Assembly: GCF_003048875.2 (NCBI RefSeq)
Contig: NZ_CP049264.1
Location: forward strand, 620,001 to 684,000
DNA length: 64,000 bases
DNA from: Campylobacter concisus
GTDB lineage: Bacteria; Campylobacterota; Campylobacteria; Campylobacterales; Campylobacteraceae
Direction of reading: 5' to 3'
Shown one piece after another: positions 16,650-24,378 of this stretch. The position numbers and the translations under genes are program-made. Position 1 is the first letter of the stretch, and the number at the start of each line of letters is the position of its first letter. The notes beneath the pieces are model-generated. The model worked only from the letters and a program-made list of their open reading frames with translations. It searched no databases and was not told the DNA's origin.

Positions 16650-17987
16650 ATGGATATCAAAAATGTAACCGAAACTATCTCGATGATCGAGGAGCAAAAT
16701 TTTGACATCAGAACGATCACGATGGGCATTAGTTTGCTTGACTGCATCGACCCTGACATCAATAAAGCCTGCGATAAAATTTACGCAAAAATCACCACTA
16801 AAGCCAAAGACCTAGTTAGAGTGGGCAACGAAATTTCTGCCGAGCTAGGCATACCAATCGTCAATAAAAGAGTGAGCGTGACGCCTATCTCGATAATCGG
16901 CGCCGCAACGGACGCAAAAGACTACGTGATGATCGCAAAGACGCTTGATAGGGCGGCTATTGAGGTTGGTATTGATTTTATAGGTGGTTTTTCGGCTCTA
17001 GTGCAAAAGGGCTATCAAAAGGGCGATGAAATTTTGATAAATTCTATCCCGCAAGCGCTCGCACAAACTGCAAAAGTGTGCTCAAGTGTCAATGTCGGCT
17101 CAACAAAAAGTGGCATAAATATGAGCGCAGTGCGTGATATGGGGCGCATCATAAAAGAGACGGCAGCAGCTTCAGAGATGGGCTGTGCGAAGCTTGTTGT
17201 CTTTGCAAACGCAGTCGAGGACAATCCTTTCATGGCTGGTGCATTTCACGGCGTGGGCGAGGCTGACGTGGTGATAAATGTCGGCGTTTCAGGCCCAGGA
17301 GTGGTAAAAAGAGCGCTTGAAAAGGTGCGTGGCGAGAGCTTTGACGTGGTGGCTGAGACTGTGAAAAAGACGGCGTTTAAGATCACACGTATCGGTCAGT
17401 TAGTCGGTCAAATGGCGAGCGAGCGCCTTGGGGTTAAATTTGGTATCGTCGATCTCTCTCTTGCTCCAACGCCAGCTGTGGGCGACTCGGTGGCTCGTGT
17501 GCTTGAGGAAATGGGGCTTGAAGCTGTTGGTACGCACGGCACGACTGCGGCACTTGCTCTGCTAAACGACGCAGTCAAAAAAGGTGGCGTCATGGCGTGC
17601 AATCAAGTGGGCGGCTTAAGCGGCGCGTTTATCCCAGTCTCAGAGGACGAGGGCATGATAGCTGCGGTGCGCGCAGGATCGCTAAATTTAGAAAAGCTTG
17701 AAGCGATGACGGCGATATGCTCGGTTGGACTTGATATGATCGCCATACCTGCGGATACGCCAAGCGAGAGTATAGCTGCGATGATCGCTGATGAGGCGGC
17801 TATCGGCGTGATAAATCAAAAAACAACGGCCGTTCGTATCATACCTCTTGGACGTGAGGGCGATATGATCGAGTTTGGCGGTCTTTTAGGAAGAGCGCCT
17901 GTGATGAAGATAAATAAAGCTTCAAGTGCCGATTTCATCGCTCGTGGCGGACAAATTCCAGCACCTATTCATAGTTTTAAAAACTAA
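16650..17987 (+). CDS. UPF0210/DUF711 family protein (PFL-like fold)
   Basis: 445 residues, the standard length of the UPF0210 family, which is related in fold to pyruvate formate-lyase and anaerobic ribonucleotide reductase barrels. Visible blocks include [13 protein letters not shown] near the start, [37 protein letters not shown] and the Gly-rich end [10 protein letters not shown]. The reaction is not known. It is paired with the ACT protein just upstream and ends the unit at a strong terminator. Start ATG follows AAGGACAAAAG. Confidence 0.9.
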   Translation: MDIKNVTETISMIEEQNFDIRTITMGISLLDCIDPDINKACDKIYAKITTKAKDLVRVGNEISAELGIPIVNKRVSVTPISIIGAATDAKDYVMIAKTLDRAAIEVGIDFIGGFSALVQKGYQKGDEILINSIPQALAQTAKVCSSVNVGSTKSGINMSAVRDMGRIIKETAAASEMGCAKLVVFANAVEDNPFMAGAFHGVGEADVVINVGVSGPGVVKRALEKVRGESFDVVAETVKKTAFKITRIGQLVGQMASERLGVKFGIVDLSLAPTPAVGDSVARVLEEMGLEAVGTHGTTAALALLNDAVKKGGVMACNQVGGLSGAFIPVSEDEGMIAAVRAGSLNLEKLEAMTAICSVGLDMIAIPADTPSESIAAMIADEAAIGVINQKTTAVRIIPLGREGDMIEFGGLLGRAPVMKINKASSADFIARGGQIPAPIHSFKN

Positions 17988-17992
17988 TCTTC

Positions 17993-18021
17993 AAAGTCCG
18001 CTTTAAATTTGCGGACTTTTT
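17993..18021 (+). terminator. Rho-independent terminator of the ACT/UPF0210 unit
   Basis: Stem AAAGTCCGC/GCGGACTTT with a nine-base loop and a T-run. Confidence 0.85.
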
Positions 18022-18090
18022 CTTAAATTTACCCCGACTTTTCAACTGCTTTTAGTTAAAATAATAAAAATTTTAAACTAAGGAGCTAAA

Positions 18091-18780
18091 ATGAAAATTT
18101 TATCACTGCTTACGGCGCTACTTTTTGGAGCGGTATGTGGCTTTGCAAACGACGGCAAAGTAAGAAGTATCGACATCTACGTGACACCATACTACTCAGC
18201 AAATGCTGGCAAGGTGGAGTATGTCAAGGTCTATGACAAGATAGATGAGCTGCTAAAAAGTGACAAAGAAGAAGACTTCAAAAAGGCAGAAAAGATCGTG
18301 CAAGACGCCCCACAAATGGTCTCTCCGATAACTCTTTTTGTCCTCTCAGCTCGTGCATACGACCTCGGACTTCGCGATGATGCGGTATTTTGGTTTTATG
18401 CGGCAAAAAACCGCGCGATCTTGCTAAGAGGTGTTATAGACATGGAGGGCGAGAAATTTACTGACGTGGTGGCTGCGATAGGGGCGTTTATGAAGCTTGT
18501 TGGCGACGTGGTCAATCCTTATGCATTTTGCGATATCAAAAAGCAACAAGAGATCGCTGATAAAGCGCTTGAATGGACTAAGAAAAATGCCTATGAAGCG
18601 ATGTTCTCACCAGAATTTAGCTCGCCTCACGAAGATAGAAAAGCAGCCCTTGCAAAAGGCATAGAAAAGCTAGAAGCGCGCAATAAAAAAGAGAAAGATT
18701 ATTTTTTAGATAAAGACAATCTTGCTAACTTTAAAGCTATGCGCAAGCAAAATGGCACTGATGAGAAATTTTGCTTTTAA
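18091..18780 (+). CDS. Secreted protein of unknown function
   Basis: 229 residues with a signal peptide cleaved after about residue 19 (VCGFA). The mature protein is charged and mostly helical with no membrane segment, so it is likely periplasmic. Segments such as PITLFVLSARAYDLGLRDDAVFW look like helical repeats of the TPR/Sel1 kind, but no repeat is clean enough to name. It is a single-gene unit with AAGGAG before the ATG, followed by a long inverted repeat. Family not recognised. Confidence 0.75.
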   Translation: MKILSLLTALLFGAVCGFANDGKVRSIDIYVTPYYSANAGKVEYVKVYDKIDELLKSDKEEDFKKAEKIVQDAPQMVSPITLFVLSARAYDLGLRDDAVFWFYAAKNRAILLRGVIDMEGEKFTDVVAAIGAFMKLVGDVVNPYAFCDIKKQQEIADKALEWTKKNAYEAMFSPEFSSPHEDRKAALAKGIEKLEARNKKEKDYFLDKDNLANFKAMRKQNGTDEKFCF

Positions 18781-18803
18781 GTAGCGAGAAAAACTGAAAA
18801 TTT

Positions 18804-18852
18804 GCTTGTAAATTTAGCTTTTGCTTTACGCTAAAAGGGCAAATTTACAAGC
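18804..18852. repeat. Long inverted repeat between two hypothetical genes
   Basis: Arms of 12 bp (GCTTGTAAATTT at 18804-18815 and its complement at 18841-18852); inside, TTTAGC and GCTAAA also pair. No T-run follows, so it may act as an mRNA 3'-end stabiliser or weak terminator of the upstream gene. Confidence 0.55.
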
Positions 18853-18937
18853 TATCTCTATTTTAAATCACGACAAATTTACTTAAATTTGGCTCTTTTT
18901 CGTAAGAGTAGTAAAACTACAAAAATGAGAATAAAAA

Positions 18938-19390
18938 ATGACTTTGAAATTTGGCGAACTTGAAAAAGTTGCAACAGATGATGGCTTTATCTGGTATGGG
19001 GAGATGAAGCTAATGAGCGAAAAATTCGGTCAGGTGCTACTTTGCCTTGTTAGCACAGATGGAGCAGGCGCGGATGATGAGACTACTTTGCTAGCAGAGC
19101 GAATTGCCAGCGATATCGATCGGTACGTAAAAGAGGCGCTTGTCTTTTTAAAAGATGAGCTTAGGCGAGGGCGCTTTTTGAGCGAGGACGAGCTTAGCTT
19201 GCTTGACGCGCCAGTTTCCGAACTGCCATTTAGCTCGCCACAATGCACCTTTTATGCGCATGACAAGCAGTGGCTGATGAGATTTGCTGAGGGCGAGCTT
19301 GATATCTGCGAGCCTTACGGTATAGGGGTGATATTTGAGGATGAAAAGCCACTTTGTTTAGAAAATTTAGAGCTTAGCAGTGAGTACTAA
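18938..19390 (+). CDS. Acidic protein of unknown function
   Basis: 150 residues, acidic, no signal peptide or membrane helix. Features seen are WYGEMKLMSEKFGQVLLCLV near residue 20, an Asp/Glu/Ser-rich middle and YGIGVIFEDEKP near the end. The style (beta-rich start, helix in the middle) recalls small DUF2262-like or immunity-type folds, but I cannot assign it. There is no toxin or secretion gene beside it. The ribosome-binding site is weak. The following 170 bases hold only a 21-codon frame (19453-19518), which I do not call. Confidence 0.6.
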   Translation: MTLKFGELEKVATDDGFIWYGEMKLMSEKFGQVLLCLVSTDGAGADDETTLLAERIASDIDRYVKEALVFLKDELRRGRFLSEDELSLLDAPVSELPFSSPQCTFYAHDKQWLMRFAEGELDICEPYGIGVIFEDEKPLCLENLELSSEY

Positions 19391-19563
19391 ACGATTAAGT
19401 TTTTAAATTTATGCATTAAAAGCTAGTTAAGATTTTTAAGCTTTGCAAAAAAATGATGAAAATTTTGTTTTTAGGTATTGGCTGCGATCAAGAGGCGCTA
19501 GAGTTTTTAAATGATTAAATTTTGCTGCCTTAGGTTTTGCGCCCAAAACAGCAAATTTATAAG

Positions 19564-20160
19564 CTATGCGTTGCAGCAGTCGCTTGGGTCTTTTTCTTTT
19601 GTGATCCTAGCTCTTAAGTCGTGGCGGATGATCTCTATCGACCAAAACCATACCATGTGACCCACAAACTCAGAGACATACTCATACCAAGGAAGTGTCC
19701 AAAGTGGCGGAGTGAGGCCAAGAAGCGGCAGTGAGATGCCGTGAACTGCGATAGTTGCTAAGATGCCAGCCATCACGCCTTGCCACATCGTGATCTTTGG
19801 AAATTTCTCAGCCACGACGCAGTAGCCAACGGCAAAGACTACTGAAAATATGATGTGCGTTAGCATCACGTAGTTAAATGCATGCCCTGCAAACTCGTAG
19901 ATAGCAGCGTTTGGATCGGCGATACCGACATAATCTCTTAAAAACACATAAGGTGGGTTTAAGAAATTTCTCGAGCAGTCGATCGCATCAGCCGCTCTGA
20001 TGGCACTTTCTGGTCCGCAAGCTGCGTTAAACATATCCATAGGGCTTCTTGGCGGAAGCGGCACTTCTGCGCCCCATTTTACAAAAGCTGAAACTACGCC
20101 AGCGACGAGGCCGATCAATGCAGCTAGAGCAAATTTTGGTTTGGTAGCTAAATTTGACAT
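19564..20160 (-). CDS. yagU: YagU-like inner membrane protein (DUF1440)
   Basis: 198 residues with four to five membrane segments. It matches the family layout: an N-terminal helix leading into [14 protein letters not shown], a periplasmic region with two cysteines, [21 protein letters not shown], and a final helix [19 protein letters not shown]. The E. coli relative is linked to acid resistance; the mechanism is unknown. The start is set at 20160 because AAGGAGACAAA precedes that ATG; a longer in-frame start at 20187 lacks a ribosome-binding site. The C-terminal tail holds a CC pair. It is divergent from dapD. Confidence 0.8.
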   Translation of the reverse strand: MSNLATKPKFALAALIGLVAGVVSAFVKWGAEVPLPPRSPMDMFNAACGPESAIRAADAIDCSRNFLNPPYVFLRDYVGIADPNAAIYEFAGHAFNYVMLTHIIFSVVFAVGYCVVAEKFPKITMWQGVMAGILATIAVHGISLPLLGLTPPLWTLPWYEYVSEFVGHMVWFWSIEIIRHDLRARITKEKDPSDCCNA

Positions 20161-20205
20161 TTTGTCTCCTTGTAAAATTTGAGGCATTTTATTTCTATTT
20201 TATTT

Positions 20206-20236
20206 ATGATAAGGTTAATCATTATTATAATTTATA
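20206..20236. promoter_or_regulatory. Possible Fur-type operator between yagU and dapD
   Basis: ATGATAAGGTTAATCATTAT contains ATGAT/ATCAT arms and ATTATTATAA follows, resembling the AT-rich Fur/PerR style of site. It lies about 45 bases upstream of the yagU start. The match is loose. Confidence 0.25.
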
Positions 20237-20320
20237 AATTTATCAAAGCTCAAATGCTTTAAAATCATAAAATTTTTAGCCATTTTTGGCTAGACTAAGA
20301 AAAAATTTAAAGGAGAATAG

Positions 20321-21520
20321 ATGTCTAAAGAATTTAAAGACGCAAACGAATTTAAGGAATTTTTTGAAGAATTTAGAAAAAAAGATGGTTACAAAGATCC
20401 AGTTGCTTTTGGCATCGCAAGAGTCGATCGCGGACAAAAAAATAGCGACAAAATTTTGCAAGCAAGTTACGCTGTTGTAAATTATAAAGAGAGCTTTTTA
20501 AGCGCAGCTGCTTTTATCTACGCCTTGCAAAAGTGCGATGTTGAGGTTGATTTTGGTGCTCACGAGTTCGTGACTGATCTCACGCCAAAGGTAGCAAAAA
20601 AGGCTAGCAAGCTCTTTAGTGTCTTTGAAAAAGATATAAAATCGCATAAAAACGTGGAGAATTTACACGCTGTGAAGATGGCATTTGATGACGATCTTGA
20701 GCTAAATGAGAATAAATTTAAGCTTGTATTTTTATTTGAGGACGCAAAGCCACTTAGCGTGGAGGCCGTCTATCTCAAGCTCTACTTGATCTCACTTGGC
20801 AAGGTCGCACCTAGGACTATCGTACTTGATGGAGCCTTTGGAGTGCTACCAAATGTCGCATGGACTAGCCAAAACATCCCAATCGAGCTTGAGTGGCTAA
20901 GAGAAAATGAAATTTCTCTAAAGATGTTTGGCGAATATCCAGCGATCGTTAGCGTTGATAAATTCCCAAGATTTTTAAGCCATATCATTCCAGCGGATAA
21001 TACGAGAATTTTAGACTCAGCCAAGGTTCGCATGGGCGCTGCCGTGTATCCTGGCACAGTCGTTATGCCTGGTGCTGCCTACATCAACTTTAACGCAGGT
21101 ACAACTGGTGGCGTGATGGTTGAAGGTAGGGTCAGCAGCTCTGTTGTCGTGGGTGAGGGCAGTGACGTAGGTGGTGGAGCTAGCATACTTGGCGTGCTAA
21201 GCGGCACGAACGGCAACCCTGTAAGCATCGGCAAACACTGCTTGCTTGGCGCAAACTCAGTTACTGGCGTGCCACTTGGCGATAACTGCATCGTGGATGC
21301 TGGTATAGCGGTGCTTGAGGGCACAAAGGTCTATATCTCGGCAAGCGAGCGCGAAAAGCTAGCTAAGCTAAATCCAGAGTTTAAATTTGAGGCTGAAATT
21401 TACAAAGCGCTCGAGCTTGGCGGGCTAAATGGGCTTCATTTTAGACAAAATAGCCAAACAGGTCAGATCACTGCAAGTGCGAGCAAAAGGGCGATCAAGC
21501 TAAATGAGGCACTTCATTAA
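20321..21520 (+). CDS. dapD: Tetrahydrodipicolinate N-succinyltransferase
   Basis: 399 residues, the long campylobacterial form of DapD, which succinylates tetrahydrodipicolinate in lysine and meso-diaminopimelate synthesis. The C-terminal half shows the left-handed beta-helix hexapeptide pattern with Gly/Ala/Val steps (GAAVYPGTVVMPGAAYINF and onwards) and the family's DVGGGASILGVLSGTNGNP segment. The N-terminal ~230 residues form a larger extra domain, as in other epsilonproteobacteria. AAAGGAG precedes the ATG. The DJ-1-like gene follows at 11 bases. Confidence 0.94.
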   Translation: MSKEFKDANEFKEFFEEFRKKDGYKDPVAFGIARVDRGQKNSDKILQASYAVVNYKESFLSAAAFIYALQKCDVEVDFGAHEFVTDLTPKVAKKASKLFSVFEKDIKSHKNVENLHAVKMAFDDDLELNENKFKLVFLFEDAKPLSVEAVYLKLYLISLGKVAPRTIVLDGAFGVLPNVAWTSQNIPIELEWLRENEISLKMFGEYPAIVSVDKFPRFLSHIIPADNTRILDSAKVRMGAAVYPGTVVMPGAAYINFNAGTTGGVMVEGRVSSSVVVGEGSDVGGGASILGVLSGTNGNPVSIGKHCLLGANSVTGVPLGDNCIVDAGIAVLEGTKVYISASEREKLAKLNPEFKFEAEIYKALELGGLNGLHFRQNSQTGQITASASKRAIKLNEALH

Positions 21521-21531
21521 AAGGAGCTAGC

Positions 21532-22026
21532 ATGAAAGTTGGCATTTTGATGTTTGACAAGATAAATTTGTTAAGCTTTGCCAAAATTTATGATTTTTTG
21601 CATAAATTTGAAGGTTTTAACATCAAAACCTACGCCCTAAAGCCTGAGATAGTCGATGAATTTGGCGTCAGGCTTCATCCTGAAATTTACGCTGAGAGCC
21701 TTTATGGCGTGGATATCTTGGTCGTGCCAGATGGCGTTGGAGCGCTTGGGCTAAGATATGATGAGATATTTTTAAGCTGGATAAAAAGCTCAGCGAGTGC
21801 AAAATTTAAGATCGGCTTTGATCTTGGCGTGCTCATCCTTGGCGGGGCTGGATTTTTAGAGGACAGAGAGGCTTGCATAAGGGGCGGATATAAAAACGCG
21901 CTGAGTGGCTACTGTGAGGTAAATGACGCTAAGATGTGCGAGAGCAGGGGTGTGATAAGCGTTAGCGAATTTGATGATGAGATCAAAGAGCAGCTCGCAA
22001 AAATTCTAAGTAAAGATAAAATTTAA
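21532..22026 (+). CDS. DJ-1/PfpI-like protein without the nucleophilic cysteine
   Basis: 164 residues with the Rossmann-like start KVGILMFDKINLL and the family block DILVVPDGVG. At the nucleophile elbow, where active members have A-x-C-x-G, the sequence is GFDLGVLILGGAGFL, with Asp97 in place of Cys. The other family marks (AGFLEDREA) are retained. Cys-dependent activities (glyoxalase, chaperone-redox sensing) are therefore unlikely; it may be a binding or regulatory protein. It probably shares a transcript with dapD (ribosome-binding site AAAGGAG). Confidence 0.8.
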   Translation: MKVGILMFDKINLLSFAKIYDFLHKFEGFNIKTYALKPEIVDEFGVRLHPEIYAESLYGVDILVVPDGVGALGLRYDEIFLSWIKSSASAKFKIGFDLGVLILGGAGFLEDREACIRGGYKNALSGYCEVNDAKMCESRGVISVSEFDDEIKEQLAKILSKDKI

Positions 22027-22056
22027 GGGTTTTGGCTCTTAAATTTGATAGAAATT

Positions 22057-22901
22057 TTATCTTTTTAATGAGCTTATGGCTTGTTTTATGGTGCTATTTA
22101 CCGCTTCTAAATGCCACTTTATCCACGCTGTGAAATCAAAGTTTAAATTATTTTCAAGCTTTGTCGTCTGCTCTAAAATTTCATAATAATCTTTTTTATT
22201 TGCATAAATAATGCTCGATATTGAAAATGGCTCAATGCTCTTGCCAGCCAAGCAGTAGTGCGCCAAAGCCCTTGCCATGCGTCCGTTGCCGTCATCATAA
22301 GGATGGATGATCGCAAACCAAAGGTGAGCCAAAACACTTTTTACATAGGCGTTTTCGTGATTTTTATTGATAAAATTTAAAAAATTTCATCCTCTATGCG
22401 CTCTGCTGGCAAGGCTTCGTAGTGGATTTGCACATTTTTTGAAGGACCTGAGACGACGCTCATCTCATCATCTCTAAATTTAGCTCTTTTTATCTTGTAA
22501 ATTTTGCTATGGCTATATCCAAACAAACATTGTGCTAGCCATGTAGCCGCTCAAAGTTCATAGGAGCTTTGTTTAAATTTGCTTCAAGTATTAGCAAGAC
22601 TTGATTATCACTATATCTAGTCGCATGAGTATCAGCTAACCAGTCAAAATTTTCATCTAGCATCTTTTTTGCCGATGAGCGAATGCTTGATCTTTTTAGT
22701 CTCTCGCCCTCTATGAGAGATGAGTAAAAGATCTCATCTTCTAGAGCGTTAATTTGCGCCTTTAAAAGATCGTTTCTGCTGGTCTTGCTTGTTATCTCTT
22801 TTAAAATTTCGTGATCTTGCTCTAGTTTATTCGCAAGGGTCTATTACACTTTTATCAAAAGAAAAATTTGGGTAGTTAGGATGTTGCCATATCCAAAGGT
22901 T
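22057..22901 (-). pseudogene. Broken Fic-family AMPylase gene (DUF4172-Fic)
   Basis: Translated in pieces on the minus strand, this DNA gives a nearly complete Fic protein: WIWQHPNYPNFSFDKSVIDP, then (frameshift near 22840) LEQDHEILKEI...SSLIEGERLKRSSIRSS, the N-terminal Fic domain, then (frameshift near 22540) LAQCLFGYSHSK...AERIEDEIF, then (frameshift in an A-run near 22380) the catalytic motif HPYDDGNGRMARALAHY and C-terminus. The Fic motif HPxxxGNGR is intact in the last fragment, but no reading frame spans more than about a third of the gene, and no start codon is seen at the 5' end. Relatives transfer AMP to hydroxyl side chains. It is most likely inactive. Confidence 0.85.
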
Positions 22902-23031
22902 CTATATTTTTTACTTAATGTCTCGAATTTGTTTATAGTAGTAAAATTTTATATATGCATTGCTTTTGATTTGTTATTTGTAAAAAACTTTTTATTAGAA
23001 AAGAGCCAGCTAAAGTTAAGGCTAGATAAGA

Positions 23032-23454
23032 TTATCTACCTAGCCTATAATCTCTTCTGGCATCCTTATAACCACGTCTATAACCACGATCAAAACCATC
23101 ATCGTAGTCGTCATCATTATAGTAGCCTCCACGGTAACCACGCTGAAATCTATCAAATCTGTCGTACTCATTTTGATAGTATGGGCGGTAGTTAGGCGGA
23201 TATGGCGCATAGTTTGGATCAACAGGATAGTAGCCATTTGCACGGCAACTATCCTCGTCAAATTTTTCTATTCCGTTGCGAAATTTGTAGCTTTCTATTT
23301 TTTTATCAAAGCTATCAATACTTCTTATGTCGCCATAAATTTTAGCCATTTCTCTTTGATTTATAAGACCACAAAGCCTAGCTTCAACTTTTTTTTCGTA
23401 ACTCATAGAAAACAAAAAAGTTAATGAACAAAATAAAATGGCTATAAATTTCAT
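23032..23454 (-). CDS. Secreted Tyr/Gly/Arg-rich protein downstream of the CsgG-like gene
   Basis: 140 residues: a signal peptide (about 1-17), a charged helical region with two cysteines, then from about residue 75 a low-complexity tail rich in Tyr, Pro, Asn, Asp, Gly and Arg (PNYRPYY, RGYRGGYYNDDDYDDG). It begins one base after the stop of the CsgG-like gene and so is co-translated. The composition of the tail is that of surface or aggregating proteins, and the neighbour is an export-pore relative, so it may be a substrate or surface partner (inference). No known family. Confidence 0.75.
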   Translation of the reverse strand: MKFIAILFCSLTFLFSMSYEKKVEARLCGLINQREMAKIYGDIRSIDSFDKKIESYKFRNGIEKFDEDSCRANGYYPVDPNYAPYPPNYRPYYQNEYDRFDRFQRGYRGGYYNDDDYDDGFDRGYRRGYKDARRDYRLGR

Positions 23455-23455
23455 C

Positions 23456-24250
23456 TTAGTCTCCTATTTTTATATTTCCGCCTTTGCCAAGACCACCTTT
23501 TACATTTTGGACTTTATAATCTTTTAGCGCGACTATAAGTTGGTTCATCGCGTCCATAAAAGCATTTACGATCATCCTGCCCTCTGGTGTCTTTGTGTAG
23601 CCACCAAGTCCAGCACTCACACGTGAAAATGAATTTGAGCCCATGCCAAAGAAGTCAAAGTTGCTATCACTGCCGACTGCACCAGCGATTTGTACGCCTG
23701 AGCGGTTGTCTATAAGAAGCAAAGATGTTTGTGTTTCGCTCTTTGAAAAGCCTCCGCTTACCTTGCCAGCAACGTTGCCAAAGACAGCGCCTACAAGTCC
23801 GCTGATACCGCCAGTATCCTCTTTGCTAAATGTGATCTCTGGCTGCATGGTATAATCAGCCGCTACGACTTGACCTTTGTGAAATTTAGAACCTTTTCTT
23901 AGCTCGCCACTAGCTTCAAGCGCGCGCTCTTGCATCATATTATCCATACTTCTGCCACGCTCGACGATGACGAAGCAGCCAGTTTGCTGAGCTAAGATCC
24001 TTAGCACCGGCACAGTTGAGCCAAGTTGATAATCTCTAGTTAGATATGAGTACCATGAGCTACTTTGATCTTCGTAAAAAGATAATGTTCCTAGTGTTTG
24101 GCTGCAACGCTCGATTTTCGTGTTGGCATTTTTGGCTGTATCTCCTGCTGCGGCACCAGTTACACCGCTATTGCTACTAGCGCATCCAGCAAATAAACAA
24201 AGAGCGGCAACGCTGCTAAAGACCTTAGATGCTAAAAATCTCTTTTTCAT
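23456..24250 (-). CDS. CsgG/HfaB-family outer membrane lipoprotein
   Basis: 264 residues with a lipoprotein signal ending LFAGC (Cys23). The body follows the CsgG fold: PVLRILAQQTGCFVIVERGRSM near residue 80, MQERALEASGELR, ADYTMQPEITF, and the strand pair around SLLLIDNRSGVQIAGAVG. In curli systems CsgG forms a nonameric outer-membrane channel; here no curlin, CsgE or CsgF gene is present, only the small Tyr/Gly/Arg-rich secreted protein one base downstream. Function as a pore or anchor is inferred. The start ATG follows AAAAAGGAT, with a -10 element and an inverted repeat upstream. Confidence 0.82.
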   Translation of the reverse strand: MKKRFLASKVFSSVAALCLFAGCASSNSGVTGAAAGDTAKNANTKIERCSQTLGTLSFYEDQSSSWYSYLTRDYQLGSTVPVLRILAQQTGCFVIVERGRSMDNMMQERALEASGELRKGSKFHKGQVVAADYTMQPEITFSKEDTGGISGLVGAVFGNVAGKVSGGFSKSETQTSLLLIDNRSGVQIAGAVGSDSNFDFFGMGSNSFSRVSAGLGGYTKTPEGRMIVNAFMDAMNQLIVALKDYKVQNVKGGLGKGGNIKIGD

Positions 24251-24281
24251 GAAGATCCTTTTTAATGTAATTAGAAGTGCA

Positions 24282-24303
24282 AATATTATAAGAAAATAAT
24301 ATT
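24282..24303 (-). promoter_or_regulatory. -10 element overlapped by an inverted repeat, CsgG-like gene
   Basis: TATAAT on the minus strand at 24285-24290 lies 35 bases before the start. AATATTAT and ATAATATT (24282-24289, 24296-24303) form a perfect 8-bp inverted repeat over it, the usual geometry of a repressor operator. Confidence 0.4.
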
Positions 24304-24352
24304 TTGTGAAAACTTAAATTTTAAAAGAAAAATATAAAAGTAAAATTTAAGC

Positions 24353-24371
24353 GGCCAGCAAGATGCCAGCC
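24353..24371 (-). terminator. Probable terminator of glmS
   Basis: On the minus strand GGCTGGCA/TGCTGGCC pair with a TCT loop just after glmS. The following T-run is weak. The hairpin core is nearly the same as that after pgpA (10026-10046). Confidence 0.5.
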
Positions 24372-24378
24372 ACATAAA

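Noticed and set aside
19453-19518. 21-codon frame starting MMKILFLGIG after the 150-residue hypothetical
   Set aside because: Too short, with no ribosome-binding site; at most a remnant of a Rossmann-type gene.
22881-23195. Plus-strand frame of about 104 codons
   Set aside because: It is antisense to the Tyr/Gly/Arg-rich gene; the His/Tyr-rich product is the mirror of that gene's low-complexity tail.
23456-24250. Complete curli system
   Set aside because: Only a CsgG-like gene is present; no curlin-repeat protein or other csg genes were found in the window.
24251-24378. glmS ribozyme or sRNA target near glmS
   Set aside because: This is the 3' side of glmS; upstream of its start (26191-26193) there are only three bases before the preceding gene, so no leader element can exist there.
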